NCBI GenBank assembly: GCA_037974665.1
Contig: CM075770.1
Span: 8,754,501-8,818,500 of the forward strand
Direction: 5' to 3'
Source: Ehretia macrophylla
Lineage: Eukaryota; Streptophyta; Magnoliopsida; Boraginales; Ehretiaceae
DNA: 64,000 nt
Made by a program: the position numbers and the translations under genes. The notes beneath the pieces are model-generated. The model was not told the origin of the DNA, made no database searches, and worked only from the letters and a program-made list of their open reading frames with translations. Shown piece by piece: positions 13,035 to 26,000 of the stretch; the first letter of the stretch is position 1, and each line of letters starts with the position of its first letter.

Positions 13035-13546
13035 GAGTAAATTACTTGTCGCCCTCCTATATTTTGTTCGAAATACTCATTCACCCCTTGTGTTTTTAAA
13101 ATAGGCTCATTACCCCCCCTGTATTTTTTCAATTAAACTAACGCAGCCAAAATCTCTTATTTCATAACAAACGTTTCCAAATTAGTTAATTGATCATTAT
13201 ACCCTTACATAAAATTAAAATAAAAAAAACACAGGGGGGTAATGAACCTATTTTAAAATTACAGGGGGTAAATGAGTATTTTGGGCAAAACACAGGGGAT
13301 GCGGCAAGCAATTTACTAAAAGGATATTTTTATCCAGCAACGAATTTATTTAAACCAAAAGTATAAGAAAATCGTATTTTAAGCGCGTGTGTTGTAATTG
13401 TTGTTAAATTAGACCATTTTTTTAACGAAGGCGAGCGGTTAGCTACATTCCGCAAAACACAGGGGGGTAATGAGCCTATTTTAAAAATACAGGGGGTGAA
13501 TGAGTATTTCGAGCAAAATACAGGGGAGCGACAAGTAATTTACTAT
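13035..13546. mobile_element. Non-autonomous Mutator-like element with ~90-base inverted ends and an extra internal end copy
   Basis: The first ~95 bases begin GAGTAAATTACTTGTCGCCC. The last ~95 bases, reverse-complemented, begin ATAGTAAATTACTTGTCGCT and stay alike throughout, including the motifs AAATACTCATTCACCCC and AAAATAGGCTCATTACCCCC. Nine-base direct repeats GTATTTATC flank it exactly (13026-13034 and 13547-13555), which fits a Mutator target duplication. A third copy of the end lies inside at about 13229-13316, in the orientation of the right end. No transposase is present. Confidence 0.85.
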
Positions 13547-15225
13547 GTATTTATCTTATTATTGAAATGGGGTGTATTATATGTTATTATATTTAATTTT
13601 TCTTTATTATCAACTATATATTTTTAAAAAAAATTTAAACATTTTTTTCAATATTAATTTTAAAAGGATAAAATCTGATGACCCATAATATACTTTATTT
13701 TGAAAATAAGAGAAGTAAGAAAAGAAGGATCCCTACCCATATTGTACCTAGGATTACTAATTCTATAACCGTACGAGGAAAATATTAGAAGTAAAGTGAA
13801 CCATTTATTTGTGTTTTAGGAAAAAAATAAGAATGAAGTGTGTTAGTATTCATCTCATCTAAAAGTTTGAGACAGTAAATTTAAAAAAATCAGATGTAAT
13901 TACAAAATGTTATAATTTCAAGTCTCATGGTCACTTATTTAAGAAAAATACATTTACGTGCAAGGCTAAATTAGAACTACACGTGAATGTGTGTTTGTTA
14001 AAAATAATAAATAAAATAAAATAAAATAAACCAGCTTAAACTTTTAAATGATACATTAACAAATTTATTATGAGGCGTTTGCTAAAAGTGAATTAATTAG
14101 CTCTTGTGCATTTGTGCCTTTCGCATTATTAGCAAAACTCATTGAAATCTCAGTAGAAGCCTTACAGTTGACGATTCAAGGATGCACACTTGAGAATCCT
14201 TAAAAAAAAATCAATTTCTTAAAGAATATCCTAAAATACCAACAGACTTTTGGTTTAGTACTGGTATGTATTCGTTGTAAGTACGAGAGATTGCAAGATT
14301 CATTTTCGTGGGTGATTTCTTTAATTTATACACAGTGTAAAAGTGATAAAACCCAACTTATCAGAGTAGAAATAAAATGAAGTTTGAAAATACAACCAAC
14401 ATAAACTAAGGAAATACGAAACAGAGAACCAATCGAACAGATATTCCTATGAAGTTGTTGCAACTGTTTGTTGAGAGGAAGTTTCCTTAATACCTTTATA
14501 TGACGTATCAATTCCTAAGGATTGAGAATCGCGTTGACAAAGCCTTCTCAAGCTTTTCTGATGAGGCAAGTTATCGCCAAAAACAAAAATGACAAGAAAC
14601 TTTAAAGTATCCATTTTTTTCATTCACACGCAAAAGGGCAAAAAAGTATCCAGTTTTGATTCATATTCTTTTTTAGGAAAGTTTTAGTTGGCTTATCGAA
14701 TTCACATTCTTATCATTTTTTCCTATACGAGGTTGTAGCATCTGATGGTTGTTAATATGTACAAGTGTCGTTGTTAGATTCATATAACTGATAACATTTA
14801 ATCATGGATAAAAGGTTTGGCTTGGTTTGGTTGAGAGGTTGAAGCATCGGATAGACCTTCATTTTGTTTTTTGTTTTTTGCTTTTGTTTTAGGTCTTTGT
14901 TATTGGTATTGTAAATAGTCACACGACATGCGTGTTTATAGCATTGTTACTCTAATCGTGGGCACATACATGTCTTTACAGCTCAATGGGAGTTGCATTT
15001 CTCATTGATCTTAATAACTCAGTTATTAAGGAATGAGTTGAAATTGTATTTTTTAAAGTTATGTATTTTTTAAGGTGTTTTTTTAACTGAAATAAGCTCT
15101 AAATTGTACATTCTTAGCCCTCATTAATGAATAAAATTTTTTGAATCCGCTTGAAACTCCAATACATAGCTTCGAAAGGGTTCGTATTTTTCTTGTAATA
15201 TAACAAGAGTCAAATTGGACCTAAT

Positions 15226-15226
15226 G

Positions 15227-15254
<28 letters not shown>
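15226..15254. repeat. (AT)n microsatellite
   Basis: A run of AT dinucleotides is followed by a T run. Another short TA run lies at about 15703-15722. No gene is nearby. Confidence 0.9.
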
Positions 15255-15268
<14 letters not shown>

Positions 15269-16433
15269 GGGTCAAAGACCTAATGATATTGAAATGCATG
15301 GAATTCAACCAGAGTTTGTAGTTTGGTCAGACAATTTTAAGACTCAAATCAGAGTTTGATGGCTGTTTAGATATATACCACTCTTATTTTTTTACTTTAT
15401 TTTAGTTCAGTTTGATGTCAAGTTAACCTAAATGTTGACCATCTACTTGTTAAAAGTTGACTTCATGTTAGACAACCAAATTTTGGCACTGCGCAATTCA
15501 GAAGCTTTTATGTTATGATTGCCACTCCACTAACGTGTCTTGTGGTAAACTGGAAACTTATTAGCTTTGCAATACATATACAAAATACTTTTAAGAAGTC
15601 AATTTTAAAATATTCGGACTCTAATGTATGTGAGAGGTATAGGTTTTATATGCGTGGGGTCACGGGCAACATATAATGTGGATGTTTTAAAAACTTCATT
15701 TTATATATATATATATATATATTTATTTATAGATATATTGACCCAAAAAATAGAGAAGGGTTCTTCAAATAGGCTTTAATTTACCATCTTCGACCAAGAA
15801 AAAAAAAATTAATAAAAAAAAACATGTAGGTATTTTTTGAATTATAATATTGTTTAGTCTTTTACTAATTTGGAGTATCCATTAGAAGTGTGATGTTGCA
15901 TAATGAGATTTGTAATCTTACAATTGATCCAATTTAGTCATATCTAGTTCCTCGTTGTAAAAAATAATAAAAAAAAAATCTTCACCATCAAGTCTCGGCA
16001 TCACCATCATTATTTTCCAAGTTTTATCTTATTAACTAGGATTGATTCGTCATTATTTTGACATGATTCAAAAAAATAAAAATTTAAGCTTCAATTAAGA
16101 TCATATCTCAACCCTTCGCCAGTTGCCACGTATAAAATATATGATCAAGCCAATATTTTGACTAATTAATAATGTAGATGAAAATGAGACAATCTTGATA
16201 TCAAGATTAGGCCCTTGTGCAATTAAGAAAATAAGATAATAATGAATCATCATGAGGTTGGTGTGCAGTCCTTTGACCCAAGCACATAAAGCTGGTTAGT
16301 TTAGTGTCCCTCTTCCATAATTGTTGATTTGGTTGGAAGGAATATTGGGTACCTACCTATATTTGATGAACATGTAATGTGTCATTATATTTGAGTATAT
16401 CCTAACCAATTTTTGAGTTAGAGAATTGAGATT

Positions 16434-16730
16434 TATTTATTTATTTTTATATATTTTTGTACATTTTAATAAACATTCTCACTCAAGTAACTCACAATAC
16501 ATAAATCGGATTAGCTAGCCACCGCCCTAAAGATGGAACACATCGGTATCTTATCTCTTAGTTTAACGACTGAATGTGAACTAAAACCTAGGGATATAGC
16601 GCCTTGATTCAAAGCATGTATTAGTTCAATAAAGAATATGATCTTCAGTGACAATTAAAATGACTCGAACCCAGATTTATGGTTATTTGCCTTCTCTCAT
16701 TTACCACTAGGGCGACCCCTTGGGCATGTC
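16434..16730 (-). mobile_element. tRNA-derived SINE, full length with target duplication
   Basis: On the - strand the element starts at 16730 and runs into a pol III type promoter: an A-box-like stretch CGCCCTAGTGGTAA and a B box GGTTCGAGTC about 40 bases later. The other end is an A-rich AATAAATAAATA tail. Perfect nine-base direct repeats ATTGAGATT flank it (16425-16433 and 16731-16739), next to the tail as expected for LINE-type integration. It codes for nothing. Confidence 0.82.
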
Positions 16731-18090
16731 ATTGAGATTGTTAAAACATTTGTATTTTACTTAACAATAGATATGTTTTAGGTAGTTTAACAATTTGTTT
16801 TTCCTAGGTAAGTAAGATCTTGTATTACTTAAAAAATATCTACGAGTATGCCATCAAAGGGACCAAACCAAAAGTAAACTTACACACAAATACGGAAAAA
16901 TCTTAAAAAAGATCAACGATCAAATCATTGTGTCTAGCGTGTAAATCTACGTGTATTTTGTGAGCCGTAAGATTAGGTTGGAATTATTTTCTAACTTGAT
17001 TCCACATATACTATCAACTATGTTCCAAGTTTTACAAATAATTTTATCAAAGACATTGTTTTTAACTTCTTAATTGGACAAGTCTTACTTTACATCAAAA
17101 AGTATGTTGTCAAAAACTTGTTCTTCGTTAAAAGCCTCGTCTTAGTGTAACGGTGACTTGATCCAAATTCAGCTACATAAACTCTAAATAATATGAGTCA
17201 TCATACTATATAACAAATACGTTTTTTTTTTTTTTTTTTCTCTCATACTATCATTACTTAAGAGGTGTATTCGTTTAATTAAAAGCTCTCTCTTAAATGA
17301 GACGGCCATTCTCTTTATCTTTTTTTTTTTTTTAATGAAAAGCTCCTAAGAAATCTATGTGATTTTTTCTATACACACTATAAACTAAAAGAGTGGATTT
17401 TTCTTTAGTTATTGTTGGGCGAAAATAATTTAAAGTAACTTTAATAGTCTCTCTATTATTAATTGGAAGAACACAATTAAATCTAAATAAATCGTTAAAT
17501 GGAGTTTTTAATTCGAATCAAAGGAAAATTATTTTTTACATACAATTGTTAAATTATTAACACAGTTATAAAAACAATATAAATAATTTACAACCGTTAT
17601 TTACTCGTTATAAGGAATTTTAATGGCTCTAAAAATAACATACACCATTTTTATTGTCAAAAGATGCTTAGCTAGTGACGTGCCTTTGAGCTTCAGTAAA
17701 GGTCCGTGATCATATGCTCACATCAACACCTATTTTCCCATCATGTATGATGAGGTTTTAACTGTTTTTATATGCATCATCAAAGTTGCTTTCTTTGATA
17801 TAGGAAAAGCTATCGAAACTTTGCCAAGAAAACGTCCAAAATCTGAGCCTAGATGTTGACGTTGGGATAATCTATGCAGCAATAATGTTGTCTTATATAA
17901 TTTCATTAAAATCTTATCCTCTTGTGGTATGTATTGTTTTAAATAACATAATTAACATGAAATGTGGTGTAGCATGGGATTTTTTTTAATAAAAGATTTC
18001 TTGAAAAATCAAATAGTGGATCTTATATATCTTTCGGTGTTATATCTCAATTTATTTGTCTTTTTATGACAATATATATATAAATACGAA

Positions 18091-18321
18091 CCCTAGAGAG
18101 ATTAGTCTAGTGGTGAAATTTAGACATAAATGAGAGACATGTTTATGTGTTAAATTCGAATCAGTTAAAAAATAATTTTTTATAGAGCATATACTAATAA
18201 GCTTTGTGCATAATTAATTGTTCTATGCTTAATTAAGACCTGGCATGGTATACTAGAATTTTACACCCTAAGTGTGAATCTGACAAACTTCTTGGAGTCA
18301 GCCCATCAAAAAAAAAAAAAA
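18091..18321 (+). mobile_element. tRNA-derived SINE with poly(A) tail
   Basis: The A-box-like TTAGTCTAGTGGTGA near 18102 is followed by a B-box-like AAATTCGAATCA near 18154. The body ends in GGAGTCAGCCCATC and a run of about 13 A. This order is that of a plant SINE. No clear target duplication was found, so the left boundary is approximate. Confidence 0.68.
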
Positions 18322-18817
18322 GTACCACAAACGATCACTTTTTTAATATGTCAGACCATTTTGTCTAAGTTAATATATATATTTATTGATTTTGGGTATC
18401 CAATTGACTGTTGAAGACTCATCTTGTTCTGGATGATTAAATTATAAATGAATCTTTGAGCAATGATCAGCCGACAGTCTCTAGAACTGTGAACAAAAGT
18501 TTAGGAGAAAAGGTGAAAGTGGCAACAAAGGTTTACAATAGTGCAATTTTTTTCTTTTTTATTTATTTTCATGACGGACACATTATTCAAAAAATGGTAT
18601 AGATCGAATTAGTTACCAACAAATATTACTAAGATTGGTCTTTAAAAAATTGCTTCTTAATTAATTCAAACCCAAAACGTGGGTAAGTAATTATCCACCA
18701 CAATTATGCAATTGTTGATTGATTGCAAATGTGAAAAGGATTTGGATATGTGCTCATGGACTCATGAAAGATGCAAGTATTTGGTACTTTTATGAGTAGT
18801 TTCTTCAGTTTAATTGA

Positions 18818-18821
<4 letters not shown>

Positions 18822-18876
<55 letters not shown>

Positions 18877-18990
18877 ATTTCATAAGAGGCTTAAACCGTA
18901 TAATATATATCAAAGAATGATGCCTACGAGAATTGATCTTAAAATCTCTCACACTCTCAGCGAGTATACTACTAGACCAAAGGTCCAATT
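18822..18990 (-). mobile_element. Degenerate tRNA-derived SINE with (TA)n tail
   Basis: On the - strand, from about 18990, GGTCTAGTAGTATACTCG resembles an A box and AAGATCAATTCTCG a decayed B box. The sequence then runs to a long (TA)n run at 18822-18873, which may be the expanded tail. The boundaries are uncertain. Confidence 0.5.
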
Positions 18991-20024
18991 GATAGGATAG
19001 ATTTAGCTAATATGTGGAATGGTTTACACAGAAACTGTAATAGCATTATGGACAAAGGGAGTGCATTAATTATGATAATGTTGTGGAAATTATACCAAGG
19101 TATAACCTATTTTACGCACATTATCATTCTCGCTATTGATTAATATTAGCATATTCTGTTTTCATCGGCTTCTCCTAACTTTAGACCAAAAAGAAATAAA
19201 TATGCTTTCTTTCATAAACTAGTCTTATTTGCTTTCTCTTTTTTTTTTTTTTTTTCTGTTCCGGATGTCCATCAAATCTCTAGTTATAGCCCATAACTTC
19301 TTTGAATATAACTCCCGTTAATCTTTTTTGGCTAGAATGTCATAACTATGACCACCTTTTCTTATGCCTAGAATGTGTTATTAAATCGAGCCAAAAAATA
19401 AATAAATGTGACTTGCGTTATTTCGTTTCTAGCGGTTCCTGTTGTAGACTGGGTATCTTGTAGTGATTTGAAATCATGGGTAACCATTCGTCTCCCATGT
19501 ATGAAACTTAGAGAGAAGAAAACAGAAACAATAATATCGTTAAATTTATATAATAAATCCAATTAACGAGAAAGGTTTGATTTGATTTAAATATTTTGCA
19601 TTAACAGTGGCGGAACCCCATTATAGGTGTGCCAACATTTGGAAATAAAAAAATCTACTATATTAGATCGTTTATGTATGAGTATCCCAACTGACCAGAC
19701 CATAAGGTGTACCTGACTGACCATCAAGTCCTAATCCCGGCCCTTCGTGTAAGAGCAGTAACAACAGATGCATAGTGGAGAAAACAAAAAGGAGAAGAGT
19801 CGGAAATTTTTTTTTTTTTACCTCTTTCACTAGTAAATCATGTAAAGAGTTGACCCATTTTTACAACAGAAAAAAAAACAAAAATTTACATGGAATGTGG
19901 TATGTATGCATGGATCCGCAACTACTGATTGTGGATCAAAGAATACTGAACATGAAAGTAAATTATATCATAAGTACACAATTAAATGAAATTCGAAATT
20001 AATGAACTAGTAACACAGTCATCG

Positions 20025-23000
20025 TCATTGAAGCCGACAGCCCTGCTCTTCTGCTTTCATATACAGGAGCGCTCGTCGTATTCTCTGCAGAGAAAATAAT
20101 ATCGAGCACGCGTAAGTGATGACTACGTAGTTAGGAATGCTAATTCTACACCAAAACTTGCCGAAATTACCTCTTTTGTATCTCTTATACGAAGGAGATC
20201 TAATCGTTCTGATGGCCTCCGGTTTGTTAAAGTTGCAAGCTGCATTCAGGCGTTGCATAGAAGGACGAGTTAGTGGATCATGACATTGTGAAACTGAAGG
20301 TTGAAATTGTAATAAAAATAAAACATGTACCCAAAAACTAAAGCGCTCCGGATCCAGTGTTGTAGGCATCAATCCTTCTGCCTTGTAGAGTTCTGTAAGT
20401 CGTATCCGATCTGAAAACGAACTCATTCGTTATGATGAGCACTGATTCTAATGGCAGGTAAAATGATTACTCCGGAGGGAAATTCCCCGATCGTGTACTT
20501 AATAAATATACCTCCTTGTGCTGCTTGTTCAGCTTCTCTTATCCATTGTTGAGCAAATGCCGCTGCTTTGTTTGTCATTTCCTGCAACTGCAAGCTTGAA
20601 AATTAGACGAAAGTACAATTGAAGTTTACGAAAAGATGCTTAAGGGTCCTAATTATGCACATGCAAAACGTATGATAATTTACGAAAAAGAAGAAAAAGG
20701 AAATGCGCCATGCATTCTGGTCCTCAATGGTGTAAATTTGAAGATACACTCTACCAAACAAAGTGATGCACATCAGTCGAGGCAAATAAAAAAAAGAATA
20801 GAAAGACAAGTCCATGGAAGCACCCAGTAAGGTCATTTAAATTTTTTTCTCAGCCACTTAATGCAGAAAGAAAGCCTCGAAAGAGAGATTCTTTCCTTTT
20901 TCTTTTCTCTTTCGGAGCCAGAGGGCGCTAGTTTACTTACATCAGTTCTCTCATGTGATCCTTCCGGTGGATAAATATCCTGAATCCATTCAACCTCAGC
21001 AACGCGATACCTTCATAAGTGAAGAACAATAAGAAATTGTAGAAATGAGGATAAAATAATAGAAACATAACCAATATCACAACTATTGACTGTTGATTAT
21101 AAAACAAACCCGTCTTGATCCCAATTTTGAACAATTTGACATCTTCGCCGACTTTCAACCTGCAAATTGTAACGTTATTGGATAAAATACTAACAATCCG
21201 ATGTAAAGAAAGAGAAGTCTCCGACTGTCTGAGATTCATGCAAACATGTAGAATAATAAGAGAACACAATCTACAGAAATGACTATTTTTTCCTTGAATG
21301 TCCAGGCACTACCTACTGCACTATTTCTGCTAGAAATCACTCGAGATTCATACTCAAAAGGAGAGATAAAAGACAACATATAGTGTGATAACTTCTTCTC
21401 CATTTATGGCAGCATTTCATACACAACTAACTCATTTCATTCGTGGCTTGCTAGGAACTATTGGAGACTAATTTTGAGATAATTCCTGTTCTAGTGGGAG
21501 GGGACAGCAGCCATGCCGCCCCGTAGTCAATATCCAGCAAAAATAGAAAATGTATTTTCCTCTCGCAATAGATAAGAGGATCAAAACCTACATTGTGAGA
21601 AGATTGATCTCTAGGAATGCTTAGCCTCACAAGCTAAAAGGCATGAGGCGTGCAAGCAAACGCCAAAGAACTGGAGATGTATAAGAAATACAAAAAATGG
21701 TAGCAGTATCTCACCTCTAGAAAGAACCGTCCATCTGGGAGCGGCTCACAACTACATGAAGGCAGGCAAGTAATTGAATTGTGAATCAGCAATGGCAACA
21801 TGAAAAAGAATAAATATGTAAATCAATCTTATTGTGATAAACATATTGTACCAACCACCTACTCTGTAATTTCCACTTCACAGGCATATTCAGCTAGGCC
21901 ACCAGTTGTTGAATCAATGACAACCTACATCATTAATAGAGAGGTCACAGCAACAAATTTAAGTTAATCAGCTCCAGAGAAACACAGACTTAACTACATT
22001 AGAGAAGGAACAATTCACCTACCATTCCCATTCGGCGATTTCCTTCCATTATTCTTCTTACCTGTTTCAGGTAATGGACTCTTTTAGAAACTAAGTCAAG
22101 GCTAATAGATATGAAAAACCCAAGTGCATGATTGGTTCGTTTACAGTCATCGATACATGAGGGTTCGTATACAGTCATTGAAACATGAGGGACTCTCCCA
22201 GTCAGCTCAATCCTAATTTGTGCTTAAGGTCAGCCTTATACACCTTCCTTTCACATGCACAAGGCAAAGATCCGAGCAAAAGTGTCACGCTCAACCAAAG
22301 ATATAGAAATGTCTCCTATGGTTTTCTTATGAAAAGTGAATCAGTGAACACAGTATCATCTATCATTAATCATTTTATTGCGAAAAAAAACCCATGACCC
22401 CACAATTTAATTATCCAATGAGATAGATACTAAAGCTAATAAAGCATTACATAAAAAATGATAATAATAAAGTAACCTATTAATGATCTAAGAAATGCAG
22501 CTCTATGTTCCAAAGAGAAAATATGAGCAAAGAAACACTAGAAACAACAATTGCAGATTTCCCAAGCATTGGCCAGTAACATTTGCCACGCATATATATA
22601 TCTAATGAATGTGCCTTGAAACAGGAGGCGAGCACCATAAAGAGAACAAGCTTAATTGTGTGGTTATTTAATCCAGGACCAAATAATAACTGGTAAACAT
22701 TTTAAGTAACAAAACTTATTTGTGTCGTTAAATCATAATAAAATGACACCGATCTTTGATCAATATAGAATCTTCTGATCATACAGTGATTAGCCAAATT
22801 CACGCTCTTCAAATACTTCCTAGATTCCAAAATGAAAGTCTAGCTTTCTGATTTAGTTGTTCCAAAATGATACCCACTTTCCTAACATGAAATACTTCAC
22901 TATTCAAAATATCATTTCTTATCAGTGTTCTGATAAAATTCTAGTTGGACATTCTTATTCATCTGGTACTTCAAAAATACAGCAAACTTTCCACTTTCGA

Positions 23001-26000
23001 AGTATCCCGAACAAATTTGGGAATGCAAGTATTAGCAATTTAAAAACTCACCATCAGTCTGTAGCGAGGTTCAAATATATTTAAATGAAACTTTTGACAT
23101 GGAATTATGGCATCCATGACAAAAAGAGGCAACAAATCAACACCAGGGTTTGTCAGACTTTCGTGCTCTGACTTTCTTTCAGCATATTCCTCTGGAAAGT
23201 TCTTCTGTATTATATTGTTTAGCGTCACACTGGAGAAACAGAGATGTAAATGTCAAACAGTCTGGTCACGTCTCAGGAAATGATGGCAGTAGTAAGAAGA
23301 GGAAAGTAGGTGAATGCGTAACATCTGAGGATACCAAAGTTATTAAACGGGTGCAAAGAAAAATAGATGTAACAAAAACAAGCTCCAAAATTTACAATTT
23401 TATCTTGGATTATTTCAAAGGTTTTTCTGGTTTTGTCCCTCCAAAAGAGATTTAACATGTGATCCACAAACTATAATCATTGTCACTGGTACGAATATCT
23501 CTCAGGAGCCATTGTTTGGTCAATGTGGAGCAGATGTCAGCGGAACCAACCACATGGGTAGAAAGCAGAAGATATCCTCAAATAGTTGGGTCCCGGGTAA
23601 TACTACTAAGAAAGGAGAAGACATTAAGTTTGAAGAGTCTCACCTAATTGCGCATGTTCTTGGACTTATGATCAGTACTGTTCTGCACAATGGGCATCTA
23701 TTACCTAGCATTTTCATTCAAGAAACAGAATTGAAAACGATCAACACCATTGGACCCAAAAAGAAAAATTGAAGCACTAGTGACATAAATACGTACCTCG
23801 ATCCATTGATTGGAAAAGGCATGAGCGGCAAAAGGAATGTCCACAAGGAGTTGTAATAGGTTCATACAACAATTTTAGACAAAGAGTGCAATCAAAATCA
23901 TCACTACGCTGTGGTCTTCCATGAATACCAATCCTAACTGCGCTGCGCGTTGCGTTCTCTAAATTCAGAAGAGGGTTGCTGTATTTTGGAAGAAATTAAC
24001 TGTAAGAAATTTATCTCTGGACACTACGCACACAATATGTAGCAACATTGAGTGTCCACCCAATATGTAGTAAAATTGAGTGTCCATGGATAAGTTAAAA
24101 ATAAATAAATATATAAAAAATTAATGTAAGAGAACCGAACATAAAATTACTACAAAATTACCTTAGAGAATCTATCTGAAGTCCTGAAAAAATAACTTCA
24201 CGAGCCAGCTCATATTTTTCTAACTGCCAGTTCGCAACAAGGTAAGCATCAGCAGATTAATACACGAATCCACTCATACGAAGGTAAGAATAGGTCCCAA
24301 AGGTCAGACAGCAATCAGCAAAATGGACTAATGGAGGTGACTGTAGTCTGTAAATACCGAAATCTTTATGGAAAAAAGAAATCCTCAAAGTAGATGGAGA
24401 CCATATACCGAAGGTTGCACTTCATAAATTGGATATCTTTACACGAGAGGGAGAGTGAGGGGAGAGATAAATATTGTGTTCTCACCAAAACAAGTGCATT
24501 TGCCTTCAAAATGTATGATGTTACTGAATTACTTCGAAGGTCTATCAACTTCTCAGCATCCTTTAGTGCAAGCTGAAATTGCAGCCAATAGCATTTATTC
24601 ACACAAGCAAGAGCTACAGAATTGGGGAGAGAATATCAGAATCATGCATGAGCAAGAAAATATACCCCAGCATAGGTTGTAGGATCTAGCCCACTCAGTG
24701 GCCTATGTTCAGAAGCTGACGGAGGTCTGATTCTCAAAATTTGGCTAATTCTGGAAGCAATTTGAAAGAAAGAGTAATAAGCTCGCAAAATCCATCATCA
24801 CTATGGTTAGTGACTGAAGCCAAACATCTTAAGGTGGGTGTGAGAAACAAAGCACACAAGCAGTAATTACTTCTATGAACAAAAAGTTATAACATTGAAG
24901 AAACTCATACCTTAGATATGTAGCACATCTGTTGCTAAGAATGATAGGATCATTGGGTTTAATATTGTTAGCTCTTGAGTAACAGCCAATTGCCTGAGCA
25001 GGAGAAAATCATGAGCATATGTGAAGAAAATCAACACAGGACAGGAGACACATAGGCCAAAAGTCCCAGTACATACTTCGATTATTCAGTTTGCATAAAG
25101 ATCTGAAACTGTTTCCTCTAATGAATATCAACATTCTAATAGACAATAAATATTAATGCAACAATTAAAATCCCTCAATCTTGATACTCCATATGAGAAA
25201 TCCACACAAACTAACGGAGTAGAATAACAATTTCTATTTCATCATATGTACTGTCACTACAAATGGACTTTATAGATTCTAATACGAGAAATCTAAGTTT
25301 GGTATTCCAATGATGCACCAATCTCCTCAAGTATATAGCTGAAATTCTATGCCATCCAAGAGAGGCACATCAAAACTCAAGAACATGTTACATGTACAGG
25401 CTCTATGGGTGCAATTGCAACTTATCCGACGTGTTCCCCAAGAAAAGAGAAAGAAAAAGGAATATCAGAAAACATAGTATTTACCATCAAAGTTATCTTG
25501 GGGTATCACCTTGAATGTGAGTATAACCTGCTTACAAAGTAAGCATGCCTAACGTCAAGAATTTAAGGGAAGTGGAGGCAGTTCTCTCAAACAGAACCCT
25601 GACTTAGGCTTACATCTATCCCCAAATAAACCAGTCTTCCCAAGCATCTCATTCCATTTCTAAACTCAACTCCACAAATTACATAACTCTCAATTCAAAT
25701 TCCCAAGAGTCAATCATCAAAAAGAGAACATAATAATAAGATGTCCTGAAAGACCTACGTGGTTGAACTATCCTCAAGAGATAAGTTTGATTGACTTCAC
25801 AGTTGTAATTACCGTTTACAAGAATAAATATCTAAATATATCATACTGCATTTCAAATGCTTAAACATTACAGCAGACACATTCCAAGCATGTTTATCTC
25901 CCATTTGCCTCTCTGAAGTTTATTACTACATCTCATATATACATGATGGACAAGCATTTGTATAGTAGAATCATCACCTTTCCATAATAACACTGATATT

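Larger units (their letters stand above)
12381..20024. other. Gene-free AT-rich region with small transposons
   Basis: No gene with a family match was found. The first few hundred bases upstream of 12380 probably include the membrane-protein promoter. The rest is AT-rich with simple repeats, one Mutator-like element (13035-13546) and three tRNA-derived SINEs (16434-16730, 18091-18321, 18822-18990). Short open frames on both strands are of low complexity and are not supported. The right end abuts the 3' end of the LONRF gene. Confidence 0.7.

Noticed and set aside
16690-16730. tRNA gene on the - strand
   Set aside because: A and B boxes are present but no cloverleaf forms with a proper acceptor stem; target duplications and an A-rich tail show a SINE.
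19606-19760. GCGGAACCCC start resembling the hAT-like MITE ends
   Set aside because: No matching inverted end or octamer duplication was found to the right, so it stays a possible truncated copy.
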